NCBI GenBank assembly: GCA_038148755.1
Contig: JAYQWA010000001.1
Coordinates: forward strand, 186,001 to 250,000
DNA from: UBA5109 sp038148755
GTDB lineage: Bacteria > Pseudomonadota > Gammaproteobacteria > Pseudomonadales > Pseudohongiellaceae
DNA length: 64,000 bases
Reading direction: 5' to 3'
The translations under genes and the position numbers were made by a program. The notes beneath the pieces are model-generated. The model had not been told where the DNA came from. It ran no database searches and saw nothing but the letters and a program-made list of their open reading frames with translations. Below are positions 43,950 through 52,401 of the stretch, piece by piece. The first letter of the stretch is position 1, and each line of letters begins with the position of its first letter.

Positions 43950-46268
43950 ATGAAAAAAACAGTGTTAACAATTTTATACGTGGCAATGCTGATATTCGGC
44001 AGCGACGTGTTTGCTCAATCTTCAAGCACTTTGAACCGCGCGGTGAATGCTCTGAATACTGTTCGCGACAGGGAGTTGAGCTGGGATGAAATTCAGCAAC
44101 TACCCGTAATATTGCACAGTTTTGATGCCGATAATAATGGCAGCCTGGACAGTAATGAACTGGGTTTTAGTGTCATTCCGGAGCAAGCTACAACGGACGC
44201 CATTCTCGGCGCAATTGACCAGAATGGTGATTGGGCACTGTCTGCTGAAGAAATAGGCTTTGCCGACTGGCGCTTACTGGCTTTGGATAAGGACAATAGC
44301 GGAAGCTTGATCAACCGGGAGCTGGTGATGCCGGAATCAAGTTTTGGTGGCGGCGGGTTTGGCGGCAGCCGCTTTGATATCAGATCCAGTAATGCTATGG
44401 CGCCTGCCGACGTTGATCCGCAGGACGGTCTTGCCAGTTTGCCGGATCGGGAAGCTTTTGAACGTCTTTCCTATCAGGGCGAAGATGTTTCAATAGATAC
44501 CGGTCTTATCAACCTGGAGTATGTGAAGTTTGTTATTACCGGGGCTAACACCGTAAGCCCACAGACCTATTTTATGAATACGATCAGGCACCGTAACCAT
44601 TCAAGCTTTATGCGCAACCATGGCATGAACGCCAGGGATGGAATGGGCCAGAATGACGGTTGGGTGATGCGCGGTGTTCTGGTTTACAGGCCCCTGCTCA
44701 GTGCTCCCAATGGTGAGGCCGGGCTTTATACCTTTGAATTCGAACCTTTTGACAGGTATCCCTATGACCTGCTCCAGGTAGCTCATGATGAACTGGTCAG
44801 ACATGCGCCTATTCTGGCTGGTAAGCTGGCTTACCATCCCATGCCGGCGGCAGTTAATCTCTACGAAAACCAGCGTGAGCAGTTTGAAGCGGGGGGATTA
44901 TCAGTGTTTCTGGACAGCGATGAGTTTGCCGATATCGCCTACCTGCCACTGAACGAAGCTGAAGGATTCGGGCTGTTACGACTAATGCAGTTGGACGAAC
45001 GCCCTAGCGCACGTGATGTTGTTGTCTATCGCAGTCTGCCTAATGAAATGCCTCACGTGGCCGGGATTATTACCGGCTTTAGACAAACACCCCTGTCACA
45101 CGTTAATTTACGTGCCGTGCAAGACAATATTCCCAATGCCTATATCCGTAATGCCACTGAACAGGAAGCCATACAGCAGTTGCTGGGCCGTTATGTGTAT
45201 TACAAGGTTGCTGCCGATGGTTATGAGATTCGTGAAGCCAGCAATGCTGAAGTTGAAAGGCATTTTGCTGCCTTGCGTCCGGCTGCAGGACAAAGTCCAC
45301 CAAGGGATTTGACTGTGACTGAAATCCGCCCATTACGGGAAGTTGGCTTTGAGGATGCCATGAATGTCGGCGTCAAAGCCGCTAACGTTGCAACATTACA
45401 AACTTTGGGTTTTCCAACAGAGGCCATACCGTATGGTTTCGCCATTCCTTTTTATTTCTATGATGAATTTATGAAACACAATAATTTCTATCATGATGTT
45501 GAGCGCATGCTGGCTCTGCCGAATTTTGCTGATGATGCGGATGAACGCGAACGAGTCCTGAAAATTTTACGTGATGGTATTGAAGAGGGTGATATGCCTG
45601 CCTGGATGCTGGAAGATCTGGCAGACTTGCAAAGCGCTTTTCCGGAGAATATGCCGATACGCTTGCGTTCCAGCACCAACAATGAAGATCTGCCGGGTTT
45701 CAGTGGTGCCGGCCTTTATGATTCTTACACGCACCGTCCGGATGAAGGTCACATTGCCAAATCAGTCAAACAGGTTTTTGCCTCCTTATGGAATTTTCGG
45801 GCATTTGAGGAAAGAGAGTTTTACCGGATAGACCATTTTTCCGCTGCCATGGGCATTCTGGTTCACCCTAATTATGATGATGAGGCAGCCAATGGTGTCG
45901 CTGTCAGTGACGATATTGTTTATGAGGTGAGCGGCGTTAATCCGGGGCGAACTTACTATGTAAATGCCCAGGTAGGTGAAGATCTTGTCACCAATCCTGA
46001 GGAAGAATCCATTCCTGAAGAAATATTGCTGAATTCTGTATTAGCGTCAAAAGATCGCCAAATCAGTGCTTCCAACAGAAATGATGGTGAGCTTTTACTG
46101 ACACAGGAATACAGAACAGGCCTGCGGGATTATTTAAACCGTATTCATAACGGTTTCCGTGAACTCTATGGCGTGCAACCAGGCGAACAGTTTGCCATGG
46201 AAATTGAATTCAAGATTACCTACGATGGTGTGCTGGCTATCAAGCAGGCCAGACCCTGGGTGTATTAG
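43950..46268 (+). CDS. Exported EF-hand protein with PEP-synthase-like swivelling and ATP-grasp domains
   Basis: The 772-residue protein has a signal peptide (about 1-23). Three canonical EF-hand loops follow (beginning near residues 59, 90 and 113, with D.D.N/S.S and terminal Glu), then a Gly-rich linker. A region around 355-405 reads LPNEMPHVAGIITG and TPLSHVNLRAVQDNIPNA, like the phospho-His swivelling domain. The C-terminal half (about 455-772) is a PPDK-N/ATP-grasp module with RSSTNNEDLPGFSGAGLYDS near 575. The substrate is unknown. Such modules normally use ATP, which is scarce outside the cytoplasm. It is tail-to-tail with the amidase gene. Confidence 0.8.
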   Translation: MKKTVLTILYVAMLIFGSDVFAQSSSTLNRAVNALNTVRDRELSWDEIQQLPVILHSFDADNNGSLDSNELGFSVIPEQATTDAILGAIDQNGDWALSAEEIGFADWRLLALDKDNSGSLINRELVMPESSFGGGGFGGSRFDIRSSNAMAPADVDPQDGLASLPDREAFERLSYQGEDVSIDTGLINLEYVKFVITGANTVSPQTYFMNTIRHRNHSSFMRNHGMNARDGMGQNDGWVMRGVLVYRPLLSAPNGEAGLYTFEFEPFDRYPYDLLQVAHDELVRHAPILAGKLAYHPMPAAVNLYENQREQFEAGGLSVFLDSDEFADIAYLPLNEAEGFGLLRLMQLDERPSARDVVVYRSLPNEMPHVAGIITGFRQTPLSHVNLRAVQDNIPNAYIRNATEQEAIQQLLGRYVYYKVAADGYEIREASNAEVERHFAALRPAAGQSPPRDLTVTEIRPLREVGFEDAMNVGVKAANVATLQTLGFPTEAIPYGFAIPFYFYDEFMKHNNFYHDVERMLALPNFADDADERERVLKILRDGIEEGDMPAWMLEDLADLQSAFPENMPIRLRSSTNNEDLPGFSGAGLYDSYTHRPDEGHIAKSVKQVFASLWNFRAFEEREFYRIDHFSAAMGILVHPNYDDEAANGVAVSDDIVYEVSGVNPGRTYYVNAQVGEDLVTNPEEESIPEEILLNSVLASKDRQISASNRNDGELLLTQEYRTGLRDYLNRIHNGFRELYGVQPGEQFAMEIEFKITYDGVLAIKQARPWVY

Positions 46269-47752
46269 CTTGCCGTAATCAGCTCTGGTTTTCGCGTCAG
46301 GTGATCAGTAATCTGTTCATAAGCTAATGCGAACTCCAGTACTTTCTGGTCTTCACCATAATTTCCGATTATCTGCATTCCCATTGGTCTGCCCTGAGCA
46401 TCGAATCCAACAGGCACATTGACCGTCGGGTTTCCGCCAAGGCTTGCGTATAAGGTGACTTCCATCCAGCGGTGATAGGTATCCATGGCTTGGCCGTTGA
46501 TTTCCCTTGGCCAGGGAGTGTCTTTGGAATAAGGGAAGACTTGCGAAGTTGGTAATACCAGAAAGTCATAACGGCTAAACAATCTGTTTAATTCCTCATA
46601 CCAATTTTGACGGATGCGATTCGCATTGATGACATCGTCGTCTGTCAGGCTAAGATACTGCTCGATCTCCCAAACCACATCTGCTTTGAGCAGGGAGCGT
46701 GTTGCCGGGTTGTTGTAATACTCCAACATGCCTCCACGCGAAGCATGACGCAATGTTATCCAGGCAAACCATAGATCAGAGGTATCCATATTAGGTAGAT
46801 CTGGCTCAATGTTGGCCCCCGTTGCAGCCACTGTCACGAGGCTTGATTCACACAAATCAAGTATGCCGTCTTCCATCGCGAGGTAGTTATTAAGGTTGCC
46901 CAGCCAGGCTATTCTGGCATCACCAAGATTCAACGCATTGAATTGCTGAGCAAGCGGGCCTGCAGCAATCGTCTGCAACAGTCGGATGGTATCCTGCGTG
47001 TTGCGACCCATGGGGCCATTGGTGGAAAGAATGCGTGGGTTTGACTCCATGCCGCTCATTAGATTAGCGCTGGGCCGAAAACCGATGACATTATTAAAAG
47101 CGCCTGGATTGCGTAATGAACCCATCATGTCGCTGCCATCAGCAACGGGCAGCATGCGTGTGCCGAGGCCGCAAGCGGCGCCACCACTACTGCCACCTGC
47201 GGTAAGGTCCGGGTTATAGGCACTGCCGGTTGCGCCGAATAAAGGGTTATAGGATTGTGAGCCAAATCCAAACTCGGGCACATTGGTTTTACCGATAAAG
47301 ATTGCACCTGCTTCACGAATCCGGGCTGCTTTATCGCTGTCGTTCTGGGCTATTCGATCAGCGAACATCAACGAGCCATTGGTATAGGGCAGCCCTGCTA
47401 CCGGTGACAGGTCTTTTACTGCATGCGGCATGCCGTGCATCCAGCCTCGATATTCGCCGCGGGAAAGCGCCTGATCTGCTTCAAATGCCTGAACAAGCAA
47501 ATGATCGTCATCCACCATGTTAATGATGGCATTGTAAACAGGGTTATAGCGATGAATCCGGTCAAGATAGGCCTGCATGACTTCTACACAACTGGCATGT
47601 TTGTCCCGAATGGCAATCGACAATTCACTGGCGCTTAAATCAGTCAGGTTTGATGAAAAATTGGAGGAAAGGCTGCTGCACCCCACCAAACCTGATAAAG
47701 AAGAAGTGACACCAACAGCTAAAGAGCTTTTTAAAAGACGTCTTCTTTTCAT
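46265..47752 (-). CDS. Amidase-signature enzyme, Tat-type lipoprotein
   Basis: The 495-residue protein has an N-terminus KRRRLLKSS and a lipobox near LVGC (Cys near residue 25). It is thus probably exported by Tat and lipidated. The amidase signature is complete: the catalytic Lys in HAVKDLSPVAG near 110, the cis-Ser in GGSSGGAACG near 192, and the nucleophile Ser in GSDMMGSLRNPG near 217. The usual GG before the nucleophile is MM or MG here. It probably hydrolyses a carboxamide, but the substrate is unknown. Its 3' end overlaps the preceding convergent gene by 4 bp. Confidence 0.88.
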   Translation of the reverse strand: MKRRRLLKSSLAVGVTSSLSGLVGCSSLSSNFSSNLTDLSASELSIAIRDKHASCVEVMQAYLDRIHRYNPVYNAIINMVDDDHLLVQAFEADQALSRGEYRGWMHGMPHAVKDLSPVAGLPYTNGSLMFADRIAQNDSDKAARIREAGAIFIGKTNVPEFGFGSQSYNPLFGATGSAYNPDLTAGGSSGGAACGLGTRMLPVADGSDMMGSLRNPGAFNNVIGFRPSANLMSGMESNPRILSTNGPMGRNTQDTIRLLQTIAAGPLAQQFNALNLGDARIAWLGNLNNYLAMEDGILDLCESSLVTVAATGANIEPDLPNMDTSDLWFAWITLRHASRGGMLEYYNNPATRSLLKADVVWEIEQYLSLTDDDVINANRIRQNWYEELNRLFSRYDFLVLPTSQVFPYSKDTPWPREINGQAMDTYHRWMEVTLYASLGGNPTVNVPVGFDAQGRPMGMQIIGNYGEDQKVLEFALAYEQITDHLTRKPELITAS

Positions 47753-47848
47753 ATCGAAATGTTGAGCTTTATGGGTTTGCCTCAGAATACAGTTAATTCT
47801 CCGGCCAATTCAAGCACAGTTTATAGAACAAACCCCAGCCTGAGTGGT

Positions 47849-49027
47849 TCAGGTCAAACAGTAACGCTTAACCAAGTCCTGAATAATCGTAACGGCCGGC
47901 TGTACCTGATCAAGGGCCATATATTCATTAGGTTGGTGGGCAAGATCGATGAAGCCGGGCCCCATGACAATGGTATCCATGCCAAGTTCTTGCAGGAAAG
48001 GGGCTTCGGTTCCGAAGGCGGCGCTCATGGCAGAATAACCGGTCAATTTTTCGGCAACCTTTAGCAGTTCGCTGTCATTATTTTCAAAAGCTTCAACTCC
48101 TGGGAAAAGCGGGGTGAGTGTTATTTCAGACTGATATTTTTTTGCTATAGGCTCAATAAGCTTCTGGATCGCCTCGCGAATCGAATCATTGGACATGCCA
48201 GGTAACAGGCGGACATCAAATTCCAGATCACAGTGGCCACAGATTCTATTAGGGTTATCGCCGCCATGTATGGCTCCCAGATTCATGGTGGGCACCTCAA
48301 CGGCAAAATGCGGGTTTTGATAATCTGCCTGAAGTTGCTGACGAAATTTTAACAGTCCGGCAATCACTTCATGCATGGCTTCCAATGCATTTTTGCCCAG
48401 AGCCGGGTTGGATGAATGACCACTCTGACCTTGGATGCGAATGGTTTCCATCATAATGCTTTTGTGCATATTGATCGGTTTTAAACCGGTTGGTTCGCCT
48501 ATCACGGCATAACGGGCCTTGGGTTTACCCAGTTTGGCCAGTGCTCTGGCGCCATTCATGGAGCTTTCTTCATCCGCTGTGGCAAGTATGATGAGTGGTT
48601 GCTTGAAAGGCAGTTCCTGTTTTAACAAAGATTCCAGTGTGGCATAAACCACAGCAAAAAATCCTTTCATATCTGATGAGCCAAGACCATAAAGGCGATC
48701 GTCCTTTTCAGTTACCTGCAACGGGTTGCATTGCCAGAGAGCTTCATCAAAGGGCACAGTATCGGTATGACCGGAGAGCACCAGGCCACCAGGGCCTGAA
48801 CCAAGAGTCGCGATCAGGTTGGCTTTTGGCGGCTTGTCAGAAACCGGAATTAATTCACATGAAAAGCCCAGTTGTTCAAAAACTTCTGCCAGTAGATGAA
48901 CCACCGGCAGGTTGGATTGATCCAGAGTCGGGTTCGCCGAACTCACCGTTGGCAAACTCAATAAATGATTGAACAGACTTAAAAAGCCGGAAGTTCCCTT
49001 AAAATGTGGTGAATTAGGTGTAGTCAT
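47849..49027 (-). CDS. argE: Acetylornithine deacetylase
   Basis: ArgE removes the acetyl group from N-acetylornithine in the linear arginine pathway. The 392-residue M20 metallopeptidase-like enzyme has the metal-binding HTDTVPFD near residue 80, the DMKG element near 112, the catalytic ADEESSMNGA near 143, and a C-terminal metal His near the end. argE with argA nearby fits the non-cyclic route. It lies 2 bp downstream of the thioesterase gene. Confidence 0.93.
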   Translation of the reverse strand: MTTPNSPHFKGTSGFLSLFNHLLSLPTVSSANPTLDQSNLPVVHLLAEVFEQLGFSCELIPVSDKPPKANLIATLGSGPGGLVLSGHTDTVPFDEALWQCNPLQVTEKDDRLYGLGSSDMKGFFAVVYATLESLLKQELPFKQPLIILATADEESSMNGARALAKLGKPKARYAVIGEPTGLKPINMHKSIMMETIRIQGQSGHSSNPALGKNALEAMHEVIAGLLKFRQQLQADYQNPHFAVEVPTMNLGAIHGGDNPNRICGHCDLEFDVRLLPGMSNDSIREAIQKLIEPIAKKYQSEITLTPLFPGVEAFENNDSELLKVAEKLTGYSAMSAAFGTEAPFLQELGMDTIVMGPGFIDLAHQPNEYMALDQVQPAVTIIQDLVKRYCLT

Positions 49028-49029
49028 TG

Positions 49030-49452
49030 TTATTCGGGTTTGGGGATAACGGCTCCGGTAAAACGGGAAATACAGGTCAGCTTGTCTGCTTCATCATAAA
49101 TTTTTACTTCCCATACCATGGTGCTGCGACCAATGTGTACCGGTTTGGTAATGGCTGTGACTGCACTTTTACCGGGGCGAATATGGTTGGCGTTTATATC
49201 CAGCCCGACAACAGTCTGACCTTCTTCACAGCAGAGTATTGAAGCAATATTGGCAATGGTTTCCGCTAGCACGACATTAGCTCCGCCATGCATAAAACCC
49301 ATGTGCTGGGCGGTCATGTGTGTCAGCGGCATGGTGGCTTTCAGGTAATCGTCACCAACTTCAGTAAAAACAATGCCCAGGTTGCCAGCCATCCAGTTGG
49401 CAAGACGTTCGTTGATATCTTTCGGTGTTGCCGGGGATTTCCAGATAGCCAC
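49030..49452 (-). CDS. PaaI-type hotdog-fold thioesterase
   Basis: The 140-residue protein has the hotdog-fold thioesterase motif HGGANVVLAETIANIAS (outline, near 55-71), with the usual Asp/Glu catalytic residue, and an RPGKSAVTAI substrate strand near 92-101. Related small thioesterases hydrolyse acyl-CoA such as phenylacetyl-CoA or medium-chain CoA. Substrate cannot be assigned. Its stop lies 2 bp before the argE start, so the two genes are probably cotranscribed. Confidence 0.88.
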   Translation of the reverse strand: MAIWKSPATPKDINERLANWMAGNLGIVFTEVGDDYLKATMPLTHMTAQHMGFMHGGANVVLAETIANIASILCCEEGQTVVGLDINANHIRPGKSAVTAITKPVHIGRSTMVWEVKIYDEADKLTCISRFTGAVIPKPE

Positions 49453-49478
49453 GGTGGTTTCCTGTCTTAAAATAAAAG

Positions 49479-50255
49479 CTAAAGCCTATTCAGGGGCTGT
49501 ATCAACCCCTGTTGAAAGTCACTATAGCAGTTGATTCTATAGAACTCGCGCAGATTTTCATCTGCAAGCACATCAGCGCTAGGGCCGGAGCTGACAATTT
49601 TTCCCTCGTACATCAGCACGAGCTTATCGCAAAAACGTGTAGCCAGACCTAAATCATGCAAAACAATTATGGCGGCGTGATCAGTGTCAGCTTTGGCATG
49701 TTGTTGTAATAATTCCATTATTAAGAGCTGGTGATAAGGGTCAAGCGCTGCTGTTGGTTCATCAGCCAGAATAAGTTTCGGTTCCAGACTGAATATCCTG
49801 CTCAGGGCAACCAGCATTTTTTCACCTTGAGACAGTGTGGATATAACCCGACCAAGCAAATGTTCTATGCCTGTAGCAACAATAGCCTTATCAATGGCAG
49901 CCTTATCTTCCTGGCTCAATTTTGCAGAGTGATGCTGGTAGGGACTGCGGCCAAGCGCAATGACTTTTTCGACTAACAGGGGCCAATTGACAGGGGCATT
50001 CTGTTCCAGATAGGCAAGCTGTTTGGCAAAGCTGCGCAGTTTAATTTCCTTATAGGAATTGTTCTGTAATTTAAGCATGCCGGAAAATGGTTCATTGATT
50101 CGGGCAAGTATTTTTAACAGAGAGGATTTTCCGGCACCGTTTGGACCGATGATGCCCAATACTTCTCCGCCTACCACCGTAAGATTGATATCTTTAAGAA
50201 TATCGGACTGATTAATTTTCCAGCACAGGTCGCTGGCTTGAATAAGTGCAGTCAT
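49479..50255 (-). CDS. ABC transporter ATPase of a BtuCD/siderophore-type importer
   Basis: The 258-residue protein is the ATPase of a FecCDE/BtuCDF-type importer. Walker A (GPNGAGKSS) is near residue 38, the signature LSQGEKMLVALSR near 139 (Gln in place of the usual Gly) and Walker B with LILADEPTAALDP near 160, then the switch His in LHD. Its start overlaps the permease stop as ATGA. With the two genes upstream it forms a complete permease, ATPase and binding-protein set. Vitamin B12, haem or an iron chelate could be the cargo. Confidence 0.88.
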   Translation of the reverse strand: MTALIQASDLCWKINQSDILKDINLTVVGGEVLGIIGPNGAGKSSLLKILARINEPFSGMLKLQNNSYKEIKLRSFAKQLAYLEQNAPVNWPLLVEKVIALGRSPYQHHSAKLSQEDKAAIDKAIVATGIEHLLGRVISTLSQGEKMLVALSRIFSLEPKLILADEPTAALDPYHQLLIMELLQQHAKADTDHAAIIVLHDLGLATRFCDKLVLMYEGKIVSSGPSADVLADENLREFYRINCYSDFQQGLIQPLNRL

Positions 50256-51250
50256 CGTAACAGCTGCCTGTTTTTGAAAATTAACAGCAAAAAGAAAGGC
50301 CCACCCAAAGCCGCTGTAATGACACCTACCTGTAATTCCTGTGCCCCTGGAATATTTTGCACAAGGGTGTCAGCCAGTAACAGTAATGATGCGCCGCCAA
50401 CAGCACTGTATACCAGCAATCGACCGGGCTCATGATTGACCAGAGGCCGCAATAAATGTGGCACCATCAAACCGATAAAACTGATATTACCGCTGACCGC
50501 AACTGATGTCCCAGTACATAAAGCCACACCTGAAATTAATAAAAATTTTTGCTTTTTTAAATTAAAGCCAAGTGATCTTGCGGTATCTTCACCCAGGCTC
50601 ATGGCGTCCAGAAACTGCCTGCGGGGGAAAATCAGAACCCAGCCCAGCAACATAAAAGGCAGGGCAAAAAATAATTCGTTGGTGCTGCGATTACTTAACG
50701 AACCCAGCATCCAGAAATAAACTTCCTGTAAGGCAAAAGGGTTTGGTGCAAAGTTTAATGCCAGTGATGTCATCGCTGATGTCATGGCATTGATGGCAAT
50801 ACCGATAAGAATAATGGTCAGGGCTCCCTGATATTTTCCGCTGAGTGAAAAAATAAAAGCGACAGCAATTAAAGCGCCTGACATTGCTGCCAAGGGCACA
50901 ACAAACCAGCTAACGGCAGCCAGACCATAATAAAGCACCAGCACAGCGGCCAGTACCCCTGACTGGGAAACGCCGAGTAAATCAGGACTTGCCAGCGGAT
51001 TGATTAATAAACCCTGTAGTGCAGCACCGGAGAGTGCAAGAGAGATGCCGATACAAACAGCCAGGAGCGCTCTGGGCAGACGAATTTCTGAAAGAATTAG
51101 AGCTTGAGTGCTCGCTTCGCCTTTTAGTAAATCGCTAGTTGCAGAAATGACTGAAAGCGCTGTCGGGCCGCTGAGTATATGCCAGCAAAAAAACAACGGA
51201 ATACTAAACACTAACAGGATGAAATAAAGTTGTTGTTTACTCGCGCGCAT
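50252..51250 (-). CDS. FecCD-type ABC transporter permease
   Basis: The 332-residue permease has about ten membrane helices and FecCD-family motifs: RLPRALLAVCIGISLALSGAALQ (outline, near 57-79), NPLASPDLLGVSQSG near 85, and FIGLMVPHLLRPLVNHEPGRLL (outline, near 275-296). It overlaps the binding-protein stop (TGATG) and the ATPase start (ATGA). The domain set matches vitamin B12, haem and siderophore importers. Confidence 0.93.
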   Translation of the reverse strand: MRASKQQLYFILLVFSIPLFFCWHILSGPTALSVISATSDLLKGEASTQALILSEIRLPRALLAVCIGISLALSGAALQGLLINPLASPDLLGVSQSGVLAAVLVLYYGLAAVSWFVVPLAAMSGALIAVAFIFSLSGKYQGALTIILIGIAINAMTSAMTSLALNFAPNPFALQEVYFWMLGSLSNRSTNELFFALPFMLLGWVLIFPRRQFLDAMSLGEDTARSLGFNLKKQKFLLISGVALCTGTSVAVSGNISFIGLMVPHLLRPLVNHEPGRLLVYSAVGGASLLLLADTLVQNIPGAQELQVGVITAALGGPFFLLLIFKNRQLLR

Positions 51251-52089
51251 TATAGATCACCCAATGCTTGCGCCATAATCTCATAAGCTTCAATCAGACC
51301 GGGACCGGCACATTGAAACAGCGTGCTGGGTAGCACAATAACTTTTTCCGGTGAAAAGAATCTTGCGAGCACGGGATGTTGCAACAGGGCTTGCGCCAGT
51401 TTTTCATCATGCGCGCTGGCCCGATCAATTAACAAATAATCCGGCTGTTCGGCTATTAACAGCTCAAGCGACAATTTGCCGGATCCGACTAGTCCTTGTT
51501 CGGCAGCCAGATTTTTTATACCAATAGAGTTTAAAAAATCATTGCGTAAAGTGTCGCTGCCAAAACTGAAGCCATTGTTGGCATAAAATACGGCAGTGAT
51601 ATTTTGCCTGGAATTGAGCTTTGCCTGCACGGCTTGGATACTGCTTTGTATTTGTTGAATGAGTTGAGTCCCGCGTTGTTCTTCCTGCAGCAACGAAGCA
51701 ACTTCTTCTATTTGCAGAAAAGTCTGCTCCAGGGTGTTTGGAAACCCTAAACTGGAAACGGGATGTCCCTGGTTCCGCAATAAGGCAGTCGCTGTGGTGC
51801 TGCTGAAACGGCTGCTCAATATCAAATCCGGCATTAGTGTAATAATTTCTTCTGCCTGGCCATGGTTCAGGTAAATATCGTTTAGCTCAAGGGCATGTTC
51901 TATAGCCAAAGAAGAATATTGAGGGTCCTGAACCAGATAACTCAGTGAAATGATATTGTCGCGATCAGATAAAAGCAGCAGAAGTTCATCGCTGCATAAA
52001 CTCATGCTGGCGATACGCTGCGGCTTATCAGCAGCATAACTTGTAAAAGGGAGAGAGCCTAGAAGAATTAAGATTAACAGTCTTATCAT
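51250..52089 (-). CDS. Periplasmic substrate-binding protein of a BtuF-like importer
   Basis: The 279-residue protein has a signal peptide (about 1-19). It opens with RIASMSLCSDELLLLLSDRD (outline, near 25-44), the class III binding-protein start typical of BtuF-like proteins. The ATG at 52089 gives a normal signal peptide; a GTG at 52113 is the alternative. It is the first gene of the three-gene importer. I see no cobalamin riboswitch upstream, and only a 56-bp gap separates it from the fnr remnant, so transcription may begin farther up. Confidence 0.85.
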   Translation of the reverse strand: MIRLLILILLGSLPFTSYAADKPQRIASMSLCSDELLLLLSDRDNIISLSYLVQDPQYSSLAIEHALELNDIYLNHGQAEEIITLMPDLILSSRFSSTTATALLRNQGHPVSSLGFPNTLEQTFLQIEEVASLLQEEQRGTQLIQQIQSSIQAVQAKLNSRQNITAVFYANNGFSFGSDTLRNDFLNSIGIKNLAAEQGLVGSGKLSLELLIAEQPDYLLIDRASAHDEKLAQALLQHPVLARFFSPEKVIVLPSTLFQCAGPGLIEAYEIMAQALGDL

Positions 52090-52145
52090 ATAGCCAGGGC
52101 TCAGTATACTCACCCGCTATTTTTGCGATATGTGTTGCAATAAAA

Positions 52146-52340
52146 TTAGCGAGCTTTATGGCAGATTTCGTTCAGACGATCATGGTCATTGATAACAACT
52201 TCTCTGCCATCAACACTAATAATGTTTTCTTTCTGCAGGCGGCTGAATGTGCGGCTGACCGTTTCGAGGTTGCAATTTGTGCATGACGCCTGGACGAAGC
52301 CGTGTGAGCATGTATCATTGTTTACAGCAAGGTTTGACAT
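52146..52340 (-). pseudogene. Internally deleted FNR/ANR-type regulator remnant (mini-FNR)
   Basis: The 64-codon open frame joins a short N-terminal piece with three cysteines (C.HGFVQASCTNC) to the last 39 residues of an FNR-type regulator (ETVSRTFSRLQKENI, then SVDGREVV and DRLNEIC). That tail contains the DNA-recognition helix and wing. The sensor barrel, dimer helix and the start of the helix-turn-helix are missing, about 170-190 residues, and the join keeps the frame. A full FNR is about 240 residues. It is either a decayed gene or a tiny protein of unknown use. It lies downstream of hemW on the same strand. Confidence 0.75.
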
Positions 52341-52381
52341 AAATCTAATCAGTCATCCGAATTATCAATTAAGGTACTGTG

Positions 52382-52393
52382 GGTAATATTACC
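52382..52393. promoter_or_regulatory. Perfect 12-bp palindrome between hemW and the fnr remnant
   Basis: GGTAATATTACC is a perfect inverted repeat in the 61-bp gap upstream of the mini-FNR. It is not an FNR box (TTGAT-N4-ATCAA). It could be an operator of an unknown regulator or chance. Confidence 0.3.
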
Positions 52394-52401
52394 TGTTGCA
52401 C

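Noticed and set aside
46986..47219. Plus-strand open frames opposite the amidase
   Set aside because: The amidase signature on the minus strand is complete. The opposite frames have no ribosome site or known motif.
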